Below, piece after piece: positions 1-5,999 of a stretch of 5,999 nt of DNA (position 1 is its first letter; every line of letters starts with the position of its first letter). The notes beneath the pieces were generated by a model. It was not told the DNA's origin, did no database searches, and saw only the letters and a program-made list of their open reading frames with translations. Source of the DNA: an uncultured Bacteroides sp. (GTDB taxonomy: Bacteria; Bacteroidota; Bacteroidia; Bacteroidales; Bacteroidaceae); the NCBI GenBank assembly GCA_900546355.1, contig URCM01000142.1:1-5999 (forward strand), written 5' to 3'. A program made the position numbers and the translations under genes.

Positions 1-12
1 TAGTATAAACCT

Positions 13-33
13 GTCCTGCTTTATGTGTAGGAC
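13..33 (+). other. small hairpin in the leader of the glycerate kinase gene
   Basis: Bases 13-19 (GTCCTGC) can pair with 27-33 (GTAGGAC) to form seven base pairs, one of them G-U, around a 7-nt loop. It ends 15 nt before the ATG at 49. It could be part of a leader, or the end of a gene lying to the left, but no T-run follows it and no Bacteroidetes-type promoter was recognised in the few bases available. A stem this short can arise by chance. Confidence 0.25.
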
Positions 34-62
34 GCTTAATATTTACGTATGAAAAGATTGTT

Positions 63-1223
63 TTGGCTATCGATTCGTTCAAAGGATGTCTCTCCTCGAA
101 GGAGGTAGAACAATGTGTGGCAGAAGAAATACATCGCCTCCACCCCCAATGCCAGACCCTATCCATCCCTATTGCTGACGGAGGAGAAGGCATGCTCGAC
201 ACACTGATAAATGCCATGCAAGGACAAATCATTTATACCCGTGCCCACGACCCGCTCATGCGAATGCGTACAACACGCTACGGCATACTGGGCAATCAAC
301 AAACCGCTGTTATCGAAATGGCGGAAATAAACGGCCTGACCACACTCTCTCCCGCCGAACGGAATCCGATGGAGACCAGCACATACGGTACGGGAGAACT
401 GATAAAGGACGCTTTGGAAAAGGGATTCCGACGGTTCATTATCGGTATCGGAGGAAGTGCCACCAACGATGCAGGCATGGGCATGATGCAGGCACTCGGC
501 GCACGACTCTACGATAAAGAAGGAAACGAATTGGGACAAGGAGGAAAAATCATGAAACACATCGCACGTATTGACCTCGACCTCCTGCACCCGGCTCTGA
601 AGGAAACAAGTTTTACCGTAGCTTGCGATGTACAGAATCCTTTCTACGGGCCACAAGGAGCCGCCTATGTCTTTGCCAAGCAAAAAGGAGCTACCGACGA
701 ACAAATACATCTGCTGGACAAAGGGATGCAACATCTCGCCCGTCTCATCGAACAGGATTTTCACATCTATATAAATAAGGTAAAGGGAGCGGGAGCTGCC
801 GGAGGGCTTGGCGGAGCCTTCCACGTATTTTTGAAAAGCCGGCTTCAATCGGGCATCGAATTACTGTTGGACACCGTAGGATTCGATGAACAAATCAAAG
901 ATGCCGACCTCGTCATCACCGGAGAAGGCAAGGCAGACCGCCAGACTTGCGAGGGAAAGGTTCCTGCAGGAGTACTGAAAAGAGCGACAAAAGCCGGTAT
1001 CCCTACCCTTCTGCTGGCAGGAAAGACAGAAGACCGCGACTTATTGGAAAAGATGGGGTTCTGCCGGATCATTCAAATCTCACCCGACACGTTGTCTCCC
1101 GAGCAAGCCATACAACCGGATATTGCACGGGAAAACATCCGCAAGGCCACGCAATGTGCCTTCAAAACAAGGCAGCCACTTCCGCCCGCGCCTCACGTAT
1201 CAGGTCATCAGGAGCAAGCTTGA
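63..1223 (+). CDS. glxK: glycerate kinase (GlxK/GarK family), start region disturbed by a one-base shift
   Basis: Phosphorylates D-glycerate with ATP, feeding it into lower glycolysis (the bacterial family makes 2-phosphoglycerate); cytoplasmic. Family motifs run in order: IDSFKG (residues 3-8), PIADGGEGMLD (36-46), STYGTGELI (106-114), IGIGGSATNDAGMG (127-140), a DVQNPFYGP segment (189-197), GAGAAGGLGGA (242-252) and ITGEGKADRQ (285-294). The only good in-frame start is TTG at 63, which removes the first beta strand. The same frame is open upstream to a stop at 6-8 and encodes E-K-I-V-L just before A-I-D-S-F, as the family expects, but has no ATG. An ATG at 49 is out of frame and hits TAG at 106-108; one extra A after it would give M-K-K-I-V-L-A-I-D. 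The gene is therefore either frameshifted at codon 2, misassembled by one base, or truly started at a rare codon. The last 20 residues overlap ybaK tail-to-tail and look like a non-conserved extension. The family call is secure; the start is not. Confidence 0.9.
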   Translation: MAIDSFKGCLSSKEVEQCVAEEIHRLHPQCQTLSIPIADGGEGMLDTLINAMQGQIIYTRAHDPLMRMRTTRYGILGNQQTAVIEMAEINGLTTLSPAERNPMETSTYGTGELIKDALEKGFRRFIIGIGGSATNDAGMGMMQALGARLYDKEGNELGQGGKIMKHIARIDLDLLHPALKETSFTVACDVQNPFYGPQGAAYVFAKQKGATDEQIHLLDKGMQHLARLIEQDFHIYINKVKGAGAAGGLGGAFHVFLKSRLQSGIELLLDTVGFDEQIKDADLVITGEGKADRQTCEGKVPAGVLKRATKAGIPTLLLAGKTEDRDLLEKMGFCRIIQISPDTLSPEQAIQPDIARENIRKATQCAFKTRQPLPPAPHVSGHQEQA

Positions 1224-1635
1224 TTTGCAACCCCCGTACGCCCGCACTTACATAGATAAAAGGAAAGTCCAAGCAAGTCTTGTGAATATAGGTCGGGAAA
1301 TGCTTTTTCATCCCGATAGGCGAACATCCACCACGGATATACCCGGTGAGCGGAAGCAATTCCTTTACAGGTATCAAATCACACTTCTTATTACCCGACA
1401 CCTTAGCCGCAAGCTTTAAATCGACTTCATGCTCGCCGGGAATCACACAGACAAAATATCCGCTCTTATCGCCGTGCAACACCAAGGTCTTGAATACACA
1501 CTCAATATCTTCGCCTAACGAAGCAGCTACATGTACCGCACTCAAGTCGTTCTCGTCCACTTCGTATGGAATCAGTTCGTATGCCACTTTTGCCTTGTCC
1601 AACAAACGGGCTACATTGGTTTTATTTATTTTCAT
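1162..1635 (-). CDS. ybaK: Cys-tRNA(Pro)/Cys-tRNA(Cys) deacylase, YbaK/EbsC family
   Basis: A free-standing trans-editing protein that hydrolyses Cys wrongly attached to tRNA(Pro) by prolyl-tRNA synthetase; cytoplasmic. The 157-residue product is a normal length for the family and shows VFKTLV (47-52), whose Lys49 matches the conserved lysine of YbaK proteins, the glycine-rich GYIRGGCSPIGMKK block (98-111), and a VSAGVRGLQIKLAP segment near the end (129-142). I chose ATG at 1635 (MKINKTNVARLL). A TTG four codons upstream at 1647 is possible, but the family normally begins close to this point. No Shine-Dalgarno sequence is visible, as is usual in Bacteroidetes. The gene follows uvrA on the same strand across a 100-bp gap that contains a hairpin, and its stop lies inside the convergent glycerate kinase gene, with a 62-bp overlap. 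The family call is strong; exact tRNA specificity is inferred. Confidence 0.93.
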   Translation of the reverse strand: MKINKTNVARLLDKAKVAYELIPYEVDENDLSAVHVAASLGEDIECVFKTLVLHGDKSGYFVCVIPGEHEVDLKLAAKVSGNKKCDLIPVKELLPLTGYIRGGCSPIGMKKHFPTYIHKTCLDFPFIYVSAGVRGLQIKLAPDDLIREARAEVAALF

Positions 1636-1657
1636 CGTTCTATTCAAAATAAATTAG

Positions 1658-1719
1658 AACACAGAGGCACAGAGTTTTTATTTTCATATACAGAGACCGT
1701 ATTCTCTTTGCCTTTGTAG
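1658..1719. repeat. CACAGAG-type imperfect inverted repeat between uvrA and ybaK
   Basis: Bases 1661-1674 (ACAGAGGCACAGAG) pair with 1704-1717 (CTCTTTGCCTTTGT) over 14 positions with one mismatch (1670/1708) and one G-U pair; the loop is 29 nt. A competing small stem, AGAGA at 1692-1696 with TCTCT at 1703-1707, sits inside. The element fills most of the 100-bp gap between the end of uvrA and the start of ybaK. It could act as a terminator or processing site for uvrA, but the transcript after it is only moderately U-rich. A related CACAGAG motif recurs at 4813-4828, suggesting a dispersed family. Confidence 0.6.
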
Positions 1720-1735
1720 CTCTGCATTCGATTTC

Positions 1736-4573
1736 TTAATCACAACACATATTCAGTTCTTCCTTCAAAAACTTAGGCGTATACCCTTTCGGACTCAGTG
1801 CCACCTCTTCGGGCGTCCCGGTAGAAAGCACTTCACCTCCTCCCTTTCCGCCTTCAGGTCCCATATCGATGATATAGTCGGCCATCTTAATGACATCCAG
1901 ATTATGTTCAATGACGATGACTGTATTTCCCTTATCAACCAAACGGTCCAGCACATTCATCAGCACACGGATGTCTTCGAAATGCAAACCTGTGGTCGGT
2001 TCATCCAAGATGTAAAGCGTTTTGCCAGTATCCCGCTTTGCCAGTTCGGTGGCAAGCTTCACTCGCTGGCTTTCTCCGCCCGACAAAGTCGTAGACGGCT
2101 GCCCCAACTTGATGTAACCCAATCCGACTTCCTGCAACACTTTGATTTTATTCAATATCTGTGGCACGCTCTCAAAAAATTCTACCGCCCGGTTTATCGT
2201 CATATCCAACACATCGGCAATCGACTTTCCTTTGAAGCGCACCTCCAAGGTTTCGCGATTGTAACGCTTTCCGTGGCACACCTCGCAAGGCACCATTACA
2301 TCGGGCAAGAAATTCATCTCTATAATCTTATAGCCGTTTCCGCCACAAGCCTCACAACGTCCACCCGCCACATTGAATGAAAACCGCCCAGGCTTATAAC
2401 CGCGCATCTTCGCTTCAGGAAGACTGACAAAAAGATTGCGTATATCGCTGAACACGCCCGTATAGGTAGCCGGATTGGAACGAGGGGTCCTCCCCAATGG
2501 CGACTGGTCGACATTGACCACTTTATCGATGTATTCCAACCCTTCGACGGCATCGTAAGGCAACGGGTCTTGCAACGAGCGGTAGAAATGTTGCGAGAGA
2601 ATGGGCTGCAAGGTATCATTAATCAACGTAGACTTGCCGCTTCCTGACACCCCGGTTACACAAATCAACTTTCCCAACGGAAACTCTACGTCGACGCCTT
2701 TCAGGTTATTTCCCCTTGCTCCACGAATCCAGATAGACTTTCCGTTTCCTTCGCGCCGCTTTGCCGGTACTTCTATCTTCATTTCCCCGTTCAAGTACCG
2801 TGAGGTCAGCGTATGGGTGTGTAGCATCTGTTCGGGAGTTCCGGCAAACACCACTTCTCCTCCCAACCGGCCTGCCTTCGGCCCCATGTCCACCACGTAG
2901 TCGGCGGCAAGCATCATGTCTTTATCATGTTCTACCACAATGACAGTATTGCCCAAGTCGCGCAATTCTTTCAAAGAATTAATCAAACGGATATTATCGC
3001 GCTGATGCAGACCGATACTCGGCTCATCCAGAATATACAGCACATTCACCAGTTGCGAACCAATTTGAGTAGCCAGACGAATGCGCTGGCTTTCTCCTCC
3101 CGACAGACTGACGGACGAACGGTTGAGCGACAGATAATCCAGTCCTACATCGAGCAAGAACTTCAAGCGTGTCCGGATTTCCTTCAAGATTTCAGCCGCA
3201 ATCAGCCGTTGTTTTTCTTCCAAGAAAGGTTCTACATGCTGTACCCACGCATAGAGTTCACTGATATCCATCGTAGACAACTGATAAATATTTTTATCGT
3301 GAATGCGGAAATGCAATGCTTCTTTATTCAGCCGCGCCCCTCCGCATTCAGGACACACATCAGTCTTGGCAAACTGGTCTGCCCATTTCTGCGCCGTTGC
3401 CGAAGCATCCTTTTCCTGCATCAACTGGATATATTTCACAATGCCTTCGTAGGTCACGAAATAATCGGAAGAAGCGTGTATCACCGAGCTTTTTATTTTC
3501 AAGCGTTCATCGCATCCGTATAATATCTCATTCACAGCATCTTCGGGCAACTGGTTTACAGGGGTCTTCAAATTGGCGTCGTAACGTTCGAGCAAGGCTT
3601 CTATCTGCCAGAAAATCATACTGTTCTTATATTTGCCTAACGGAGCGACGGCACCCGCATATACCGACAAAGAACGGTCGGGAATCACCTTGTCTATATC
3701 TATCAGGTTCACATATCCCAATCCTTTGCAACGCGGACATGCACCCTGGGGCGAATTGAATGAGAAATTGTGAGGAGCAGGTTCTTTATAGGAAAGCCCT
3801 GTCACCGGACACATCAACCGCTTGCTGTAATGGCGTACGCTCTCGGTTTGCGCGTCAAGTATCATCAGCAAACCGTCACCTTGCCGCATGGCGGTAGCTA
3901 CACTCTGTTTCAACCGCTTTTCCTCCTTGTCGGCAACAACAGTCTTGTCAATAACAACTTCGATGTCGTGGTTCTTATAACGGTCCAACTTCATGCCGTG
4001 CACGATTTCTTTTACCTCACCATCTACCCGCACATACAGGAAACCTTTTCTGCGCACCTGCTCGAACAATTCTTTGTAATGTCCCTTACGGGTCCGCACC
4101 AAGGGAGCAAGAATAAAAATGCGTTTCCCTTTATAATCACGACGAATCAAGTCAAGGATTTGTTCTTCGGTATATTTCACCATCCGTTCACCCGACAGAT
4201 ACGAATAAGCCACACCCGCTCTGGCAAAGAGCAAACGCAAGTAGTCGTAAATTTCGGTGGTAGTGCCCACTGTGGAACGGGGATTTTTGTTAGTGGTCTT
4301 CTGTTCAATGGAAATAACCGGACTCAACCCCGTAATCTTATCCACATCGGGGCGTTCCATTCCACCCAGGAAATTGCGGGCATATGTCGAAAAGGTTTCG
4401 ATGTAACGACGTTGGCCTTCGGCAAAAATTGTATCGAAAGCCAACGATGACTTGCCGCTTCCGCTCAGACCTGTAATGACCGTCAGGCTGTCGCGGGGTA
4501 TATCTACATCTATATTCTTCAAGTTGTGCACACGGGCACCCTCTACACTGAGCGTTTGGTTTTCTTCTTTCAT
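1736..4573 (-). CDS. uvrA: UvrA, excinuclease ABC subunit A
   Basis: The damage-recognition ATPase of nucleotide excision repair; as a dimer it finds distorted DNA, loads UvrB and leaves. At 945 residues it is close to the usual ~940. The first ABC module has Walker A GLSGSGKS (35-42), signature LSGGESQR (490-497) and Walker [13 protein letters not shown] (512-523). The second has GVSGSGKS (641-648), LSGGESQR (830-837) and [12 protein letters not shown] (853-864). The C-terminal zinc module is complete: Cys740, Cys743, Cys763 and Cys766. The N-terminal module keeps Cys255, Cys279 and Cys282, but the expected second cysteine is Thr258 (CPVTG). The region around 117-135, where many UvrAs carry CPxCG, has no cysteine. 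A further CPEC lies at 407-410. The protein ends in an unusual MCCD. The ATG at 4573 is preceded by a Bacteroidetes -7 box. Bacteroidetes often carry more than one UvrA paralogue, so which one this is cannot be settled from this window. Confidence 0.97.
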   Translation of the reverse strand: MKEENQTLSVEGARVHNLKNIDVDIPRDSLTVITGLSGSGKSSLAFDTIFAEGQRRYIETFSTYARNFLGGMERPDVDKITGLSPVISIEQKTTNKNPRSTVGTTTEIYDYLRLLFARAGVAYSYLSGERMVKYTEEQILDLIRRDYKGKRIFILAPLVRTRKGHYKELFEQVRRKGFLYVRVDGEVKEIVHGMKLDRYKNHDIEVVIDKTVVADKEEKRLKQSVATAMRQGDGLLMILDAQTESVRHYSKRLMCPVTGLSYKEPAPHNFSFNSPQGACPRCKGLGYVNLIDIDKVIPDRSLSVYAGAVAPLGKYKNSMIFWQIEALLERYDANLKTPVNQLPEDAVNEILYGCDERLKIKSSVIHASSDYFVTYEGIVKYIQLMQEKDASATAQKWADQFAKTDVCPECGGARLNKEALHFRIHDKNIYQLSTMDISELYAWVQHVEPFLEEKQRLIAAEILKEIRTRLKFLLDVGLDYLSLNRSSVSLSGGESQRIRLATQIGSQLVNVLYILDEPSIGLHQRDNIRLINSLKELRDLGNTVIVVEHDKDMMLAADYVVDMGPKAGRLGGEVVFAGTPEQMLHTHTLTSRYLNGEMKIEVPAKRREGNGKSIWIRGARGNNLKGVDVEFPLGKLICVTGVSGSGKSTLINDTLQPILSQHFYRSLQDPLPYDAVEGLEYIDKVVNVDQSPLGRTPRSNPATYTGVFSDIRNLFVSLPEAKMRGYKPGRFSFNVAGGRCEACGGNGYKIIEMNFLPDVMVPCEVCHGKRYNRETLEVRFKGKSIADVLDMTINRAVEFFESVPQILNKIKVLQEVGLGYIKLGQPSTTLSGGESQRVKLATELAKRDTGKTLYILDEPTTGLHFEDIRVLMNVLDRLVDKGNTVIVIEHNLDVIKMADYIIDMGPEGGKGGGEVLSTGTPEEVALSPKGYTPKFLKEELNMCCD

Positions 4574-4596
4574 ACTTAACAGGTGATATATCCTCG

Positions 4597-4604
4597 CAAA
4601 GATA
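4597..4604 (-). promoter_or_regulatory. candidate -7 box of the uvrA promoter
   Basis: On the minus strand the sequence reads TATCTTTG, an exact match to the Bacteroidetes primary sigma -7 consensus TAnnTTTG. It ends 23 nt before the uvrA ATG, giving a short 5' leader. No good TTTG -33 element stands at the usual 19-21 bp spacing, so the call rests on the -7 box and its position. Confidence 0.55.
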
Positions 4605-4638
4605 TAAAAACCTTACCGAACTGCCATACTCCGCAAAG

Positions 4639-4711
4639 AAAAAGTAACAAATGCCGCAAGGCTTTTCATACCTTCCTACATGAGATGGTTGCGGAATTCA
4701 GATTACTTTTT
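4639..4711. repeat. bulged inverted repeat upstream of the uvrA promoter
   Basis: AAAAAGTAA at 4639-4647 is the exact reverse complement of TTACTTTTT at 4703-4711, and inside it CCGCAA (4654-4659) matches TTGCGG (4689-4694). The two stems are separated by internal loops of 6 and 8 nt, and the terminal loop is 29 nt. It lies upstream of the presumed uvrA transcription start, so it is not in that leader. It may be an extended cruciform, part of a mazG read-through transcript, or chance. Confidence 0.3.
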
Positions 4712-4727
4712 GATAATCGTTTTTTAT

Positions 4728-4760
4728 TTTATACTATGAGCAGTATGAATTTGTACAAAT
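4728..4760. promoter_or_regulatory. adjacent hairpin and 12-bp perfect palindrome, possible operator
   Basis: Bases 4728-4735 pair with 4742-4749 (eight pairs including one G-U, 6-nt loop ATGAGC). The downstream arm runs directly into ATTTGTACAAAT at 4749-4760, a perfect 12-bp palindrome of the size bound by dimeric regulators. GTATGAATTTGTACAAAT (4743-4760) recurs imperfectly as GTATGAAATTGTGCATTT at 4791-4808, 14 of 18 bases alike, 48 bp away. It lies about 150 bp upstream of the uvrA start. No regulator was identified. Confidence 0.35.
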
Positions 4761-4812
4761 GTCCGCATCTTGCCAATTATACTTTGCGCGGTATGAAATT
4801 GTGCATTTTCTC

Positions 4813-4828
4813 ACCACAGAACACAGAG
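4813..4828. repeat. second copy of the CACAGAG motif
   Basis: ACCACAGAACACAGAG resembles AACACAGAGGCACAGAG at 1658-1674, with two CACAGA units in each. Here it stands without the pairing arm and ends three bases before the 22-bp inverted-repeat element, so the two may form one composite intergenic element. Confidence 0.45.
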
Positions 4829-4831
4829 TCT

Positions 4832-4931
4832 TTTAAGAAGCTGTTTTGAATTTCTCCAAAAAGTTTTTCTTGGCTTGATGTATCCGTTTTCGTGTGTGCT
4901 TTGGGTGATAAATTCAAAACAGCTTCTTAAA
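4832..4931. repeat. 100-bp element bounded by perfect 22-bp inverted repeats (MITE-like or terminator-like)
   Basis: Bases 4832-4853 are the exact reverse complement of 4910-4931. Both arms contain AAGCTGTTTTGAATTT or its complement. The 56-nt interior holds a further imperfect palindrome at 4856-4873. The element begins six bases after the mazG stop on the minus strand, so it would form a strong hairpin at the end of the mazG message, but no clear U-run follows. Perfect terminal repeats around a short non-coding core also fit a miniature mobile element. A 5-bp TCACC occurs on both sides (4811-4815 and 4934-4938), which is weak support for a target duplication. Confidence 0.75.
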
Positions 4932-4937
4932 CATCAC

Positions 4938-5723
4938 CTAAAGCCCTTGCCTTTTCGCCTCTTCCCAGATAGCGTCCATCTCTTCCAATGACATATCCGT
5001 CAGTTTCCGTCCGGCTTTCAGCGTATGTTCTTCCAAATAGTTGAACCGGCGGATAAACTTCTGATTTGTCCGCTCCAAAGCATTATCGGGATTGATTTTA
5101 TACAGACGTGCGGCATTGATGAGGCTGAACATCACGTCGCCGAACTCGGCTTCCGCCTTCTCCTTCTCCATTGTGGCTACTTCCGATTCGAACTCGCTGA
5201 TTTCTTCCTTCACCTTATCCCATACCTGCGTACGGTCTTCCCAATCAAATCCCACGTTACGCGCCTTGTCCTGAATGCGGTATGCTTTTATCAGTGAGGG
5301 CAATGCCTCGGGCACTCCGCTCAACACAGACTTGTTCCCGTCTTTTTCCTTCAGCTTGATTTGCTCCCAGTTCTCGGAAACCTGCTCTGCCGTGTCCGCC
5401 TTCACTTCGCCGAATACGTGTGGATGGCGGAATATCAGCTTGTCGCACAGGCGGTCGCACACGTCCTTGATATCGAAATCGCCCGTCTCGCTTCCTATCT
5501 TGGCATAGAACACCACGTGAAGCAACACGTCGCCCAATTCCTTGCAAATGTTTTTCTTGTCGTCCTTCATCAGAGCGTCGCACAACTCATACACTTCTTC
5601 TATCGTATTGGGACGCAAACTCTCGTTGGTCTGCTTCCGGTCCCACGGGCACTTTACCCGCAACTCATCGAGCACATCGAGCAACCGCCCGAAGGCTTCT
5701 ATCTTTTCTTCTCTTGTATGCAT
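4938..5723 (-). CDS. mazG: MazG, nucleoside triphosphate pyrophosphohydrolase
   Basis: Hydrolyses (d)NTPs, particularly aberrant ones, to the monophosphate and pyrophosphate, cleaning the nucleotide pool; cytoplasmic, Mg2+-dependent. At 261 residues it is the usual full-length tandem-domain form. The N-terminal domain has CPWD (25-28), the metal-binding EExxE at Glu42, Glu43 and Glu46, ELGD (62-65), and FRHPHVFG (98-105). The C-terminal domain repeats the pattern with EEISEFE (173-179) and EFGD (193-196), so both helical metal-binding sites look intact. The ATG at 5723 gives the expected MHTREEKIEAFGRLL start. A -7 box lies 22 nt upstream, so the gene probably has its own promoter rather than depending on the susD-like gene behind it, from which it is also separated by a long hairpin. 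No truncation or frameshift was seen. Confidence 0.96.
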   Translation of the reverse strand: MHTREEKIEAFGRLLDVLDELRVKCPWDRKQTNESLRPNTIEEVYELCDALMKDDKKNICKELGDVLLHVVFYAKIGSETGDFDIKDVCDRLCDKLIFRHPHVFGEVKADTAEQVSENWEQIKLKEKDGNKSVLSGVPEALPSLIKAYRIQDKARNVGFDWEDRTQVWDKVKEEISEFESEVATMEKEKAEAEFGDVMFSLINAARLYKINPDNALERTNQKFIRRFNYLEEHTLKAGRKLTDMSLEEMDAIWEEAKRQGL

Positions 5724-5745
5724 ATACCTATCATTTTATCGTTTG

Positions 5746-5753
5746 CAAAAGTA
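5746..5753 (-). promoter_or_regulatory. candidate -7 box of the mazG promoter
   Basis: The minus strand reads TACTTTTG, an exact TAnnTTTG match, ending 22 nt before the mazG ATG. The sequence 19-21 bp further upstream is T-rich but lacks a clean TTTG -33 element. Spacing to the start codon is nearly the same as at uvrA, which supports both calls. Confidence 0.55.
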
Positions 5754-5806
5754 AGGAAAAGCTTCGGAAAAACCTATTGCGGATTTGAAAAAGTCAGAGG
5801 AAGTTA

Positions 5807-5930
5807 GGGGGAGTTAAGGAGTTAAGAAGGAGTTAAGGAGTTAAGCCAATACTTTTACTGATGTTTCCACCAACAAAGCTATTGACTTAACTCCTTAACT
5901 CCTTCTTAACTTCTTAACTTCTTAACTCCC
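5807..5930. repeat. GTTAAG-repeat long hairpin between the susD-like gene and mazG
   Basis: The left arm carries four copies of GAGTTAAG (5811-5818, 5819-5826, 5830-5837, 5838-5845). The right arm carries five copies of the complement CTTAACT(C/T) (starting at 5886, 5894, 5905, 5913 and 5921). Bases 5820-5845 and 5886-5911 are perfectly complementary over 26 bp. Pairing extends outward to about 5808/5923 with G-U pairs. It extends inward through CAATA (5847-5851) with TATTG (5880-5884), then CTTT with AAAG, leaving a loop of about 19 nt. On the minus strand it begins 12 nt after the stop of the susD-like gene, so it may act as a 3' stabilising or terminating structure, although no strong U-run follows. 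The unequal unit number suggests slippage or unequal exchange. Confidence 0.8.
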
Positions 5931-5942
5931 GATTGACATGAA

Positions 5943-5999
5943 TCAGAAAGACAATCCGTCGTTCCAACCCGGGTTCTGAGTCAGATTCGGATTCAGCGA
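5943..5999 (-). CDS. C-terminal end of a SusD/RagB-like outer-membrane nutrient-binding protein (partial)
   Basis: Reading leftwards from the right edge, 18 codons end in TGA at 5945-5943 and give SLNPNLTQNPGWNDGLSF. The NPNLTQNPGW string is the characteristic end of SusD/RagB family lipoproteins, where it follows the conserved 'P-I-P' region, which here would lie off the window. These surface lipoproteins cap a SusC-type TonB-dependent transporter and bind glycans or other nutrients. The rest of the gene, its signal peptide and the neighbouring susC lie beyond 5999. The call depends on a short peptide, but that peptide is distinctive; substrate cannot be judged. Confidence 0.72.
   Translation of the reverse strand, partial: SLNPNLTQNPGWNDGLSF

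Larger units (their letters stand above)
4574..4937. other. 364-bp non-coding region between mazG and uvrA, rich in inverted repeats
   Basis: No convincing gene was found; the 88-codon plus-strand reading frame at 4583-4849 has no recognisable motif and runs into a repeat. From left to right the region holds the uvrA -7 box, a bulged inverted repeat at 4639-4711, a hairpin with an adjoining 12-bp palindrome at 4728-4760, a partial direct repeat of part of that region at 4791-4808, a CACAGAG motif at 4813-4828, and the 22-bp inverted-repeat element at 4832-4931, which abuts the end of mazG. Confidence 0.6.

Noticed and set aside
99..115. AAGGAGG followed by ATG at 113, resembling a strong ribosome site and start
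   Set aside because: The ATG is not in the glycerate kinase frame, and the sequence encodes conserved kinase residues; the match is incidental, and Bacteroidetes rarely use such sites.
159..848. 229-codon open frame on the minus strand inside the glycerate kinase gene
   Set aside because: It lies wholly antisense to a gene with clear family motifs and shows no recognisable domain of its own.
3770..4450. 226-codon plus-strand open frame antisense to uvrA, and a similar one at 2927-3523
   Set aside because: Both are opposite conserved UvrA coding sequence and have no motif of their own; they are shadows of codon use.
4583..4849. 88-codon plus-strand frame in the uvrA-mazG gap
   Set aside because: There are no family motifs, it starts inside the uvrA promoter area, and its last codons run into the CACAGAG motif and the inverted repeat, so it is probably accidental.
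5361..5807. 148-codon plus-strand frame over mazG
   Set aside because: It is antisense to a complete MazG with intact metal-binding motifs, and has no independent evidence.
5807..5930. CRISPR-like array suggested by the repeated GAGTTAAG units
   Set aside because: The units are only 8 bp, nearly adjacent, have no spacers, and are arranged as an inverted repeat.

Overview
The window looks like a chromosomal segment from a gut-type Bacteroidales bacterium (Bacteroides/Phocaeicola lineage). The evidence is: start codons without clear Shine-Dalgarno sequences; two exact matches to the Bacteroidetes -7 promoter box TAnnTTTG, placed just upstream of uvrA and mazG; a C-terminal peptide typical of SusD/RagB outer-membrane nutrient-binding proteins; and intergenic repeats of the CACAGAG and GTTAAG kind. 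The genus is an inference. No rRNA, tRNA, CRISPR array or transposase gene was seen.

Layout. Positions 1-62 are a short leader with a small hairpin. A plus-strand glycerate kinase follows (63-1223). Its expected ATG is out of frame by one base. Its 3' end runs tail-to-tail over the end of a minus-strand YbaK-type Cys-tRNA deacylase (1162-1635). A 100-bp gap holding an imperfect hairpin separates ybaK from the large minus-strand uvrA (1736-4573). Upstream of uvrA is a 364-bp intergenic region with the uvrA promoter box, several short palindromes, a CACAGAG motif and a roughly 100-bp element bounded by perfect 22-bp inverted repeats. Next is minus-strand mazG (4938-5723) with its own promoter box. 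A long GTTAAG-repeat hairpin (5807-5930) follows, and then the last 18 codons of a minus-strand SusD/RagB-like gene that enters from the right edge (5943-5999).

How the genes work together. Four genes (susD-like, mazG, uvrA, ybaK) read leftwards, but repeat elements and separate promoter boxes lie between most of them, so this is probably a run of separately transcribed genes rather than one operon. Three act in quality control: MazG clears non-canonical NTPs, UvrA recognises bulky DNA lesions, and YbaK removes mischarged Cys from tRNA. Glycerate kinase belongs to central carbon metabolism, and the SusD-like tail marks the edge of a glycan or nutrient uptake locus outside the window.

No new multi-gene system is visible. 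The items most worth a second look are the broken start of the glycerate kinase gene, the two structured intergenic repeat elements beside mazG, and the missing zinc ligand in UvrA.
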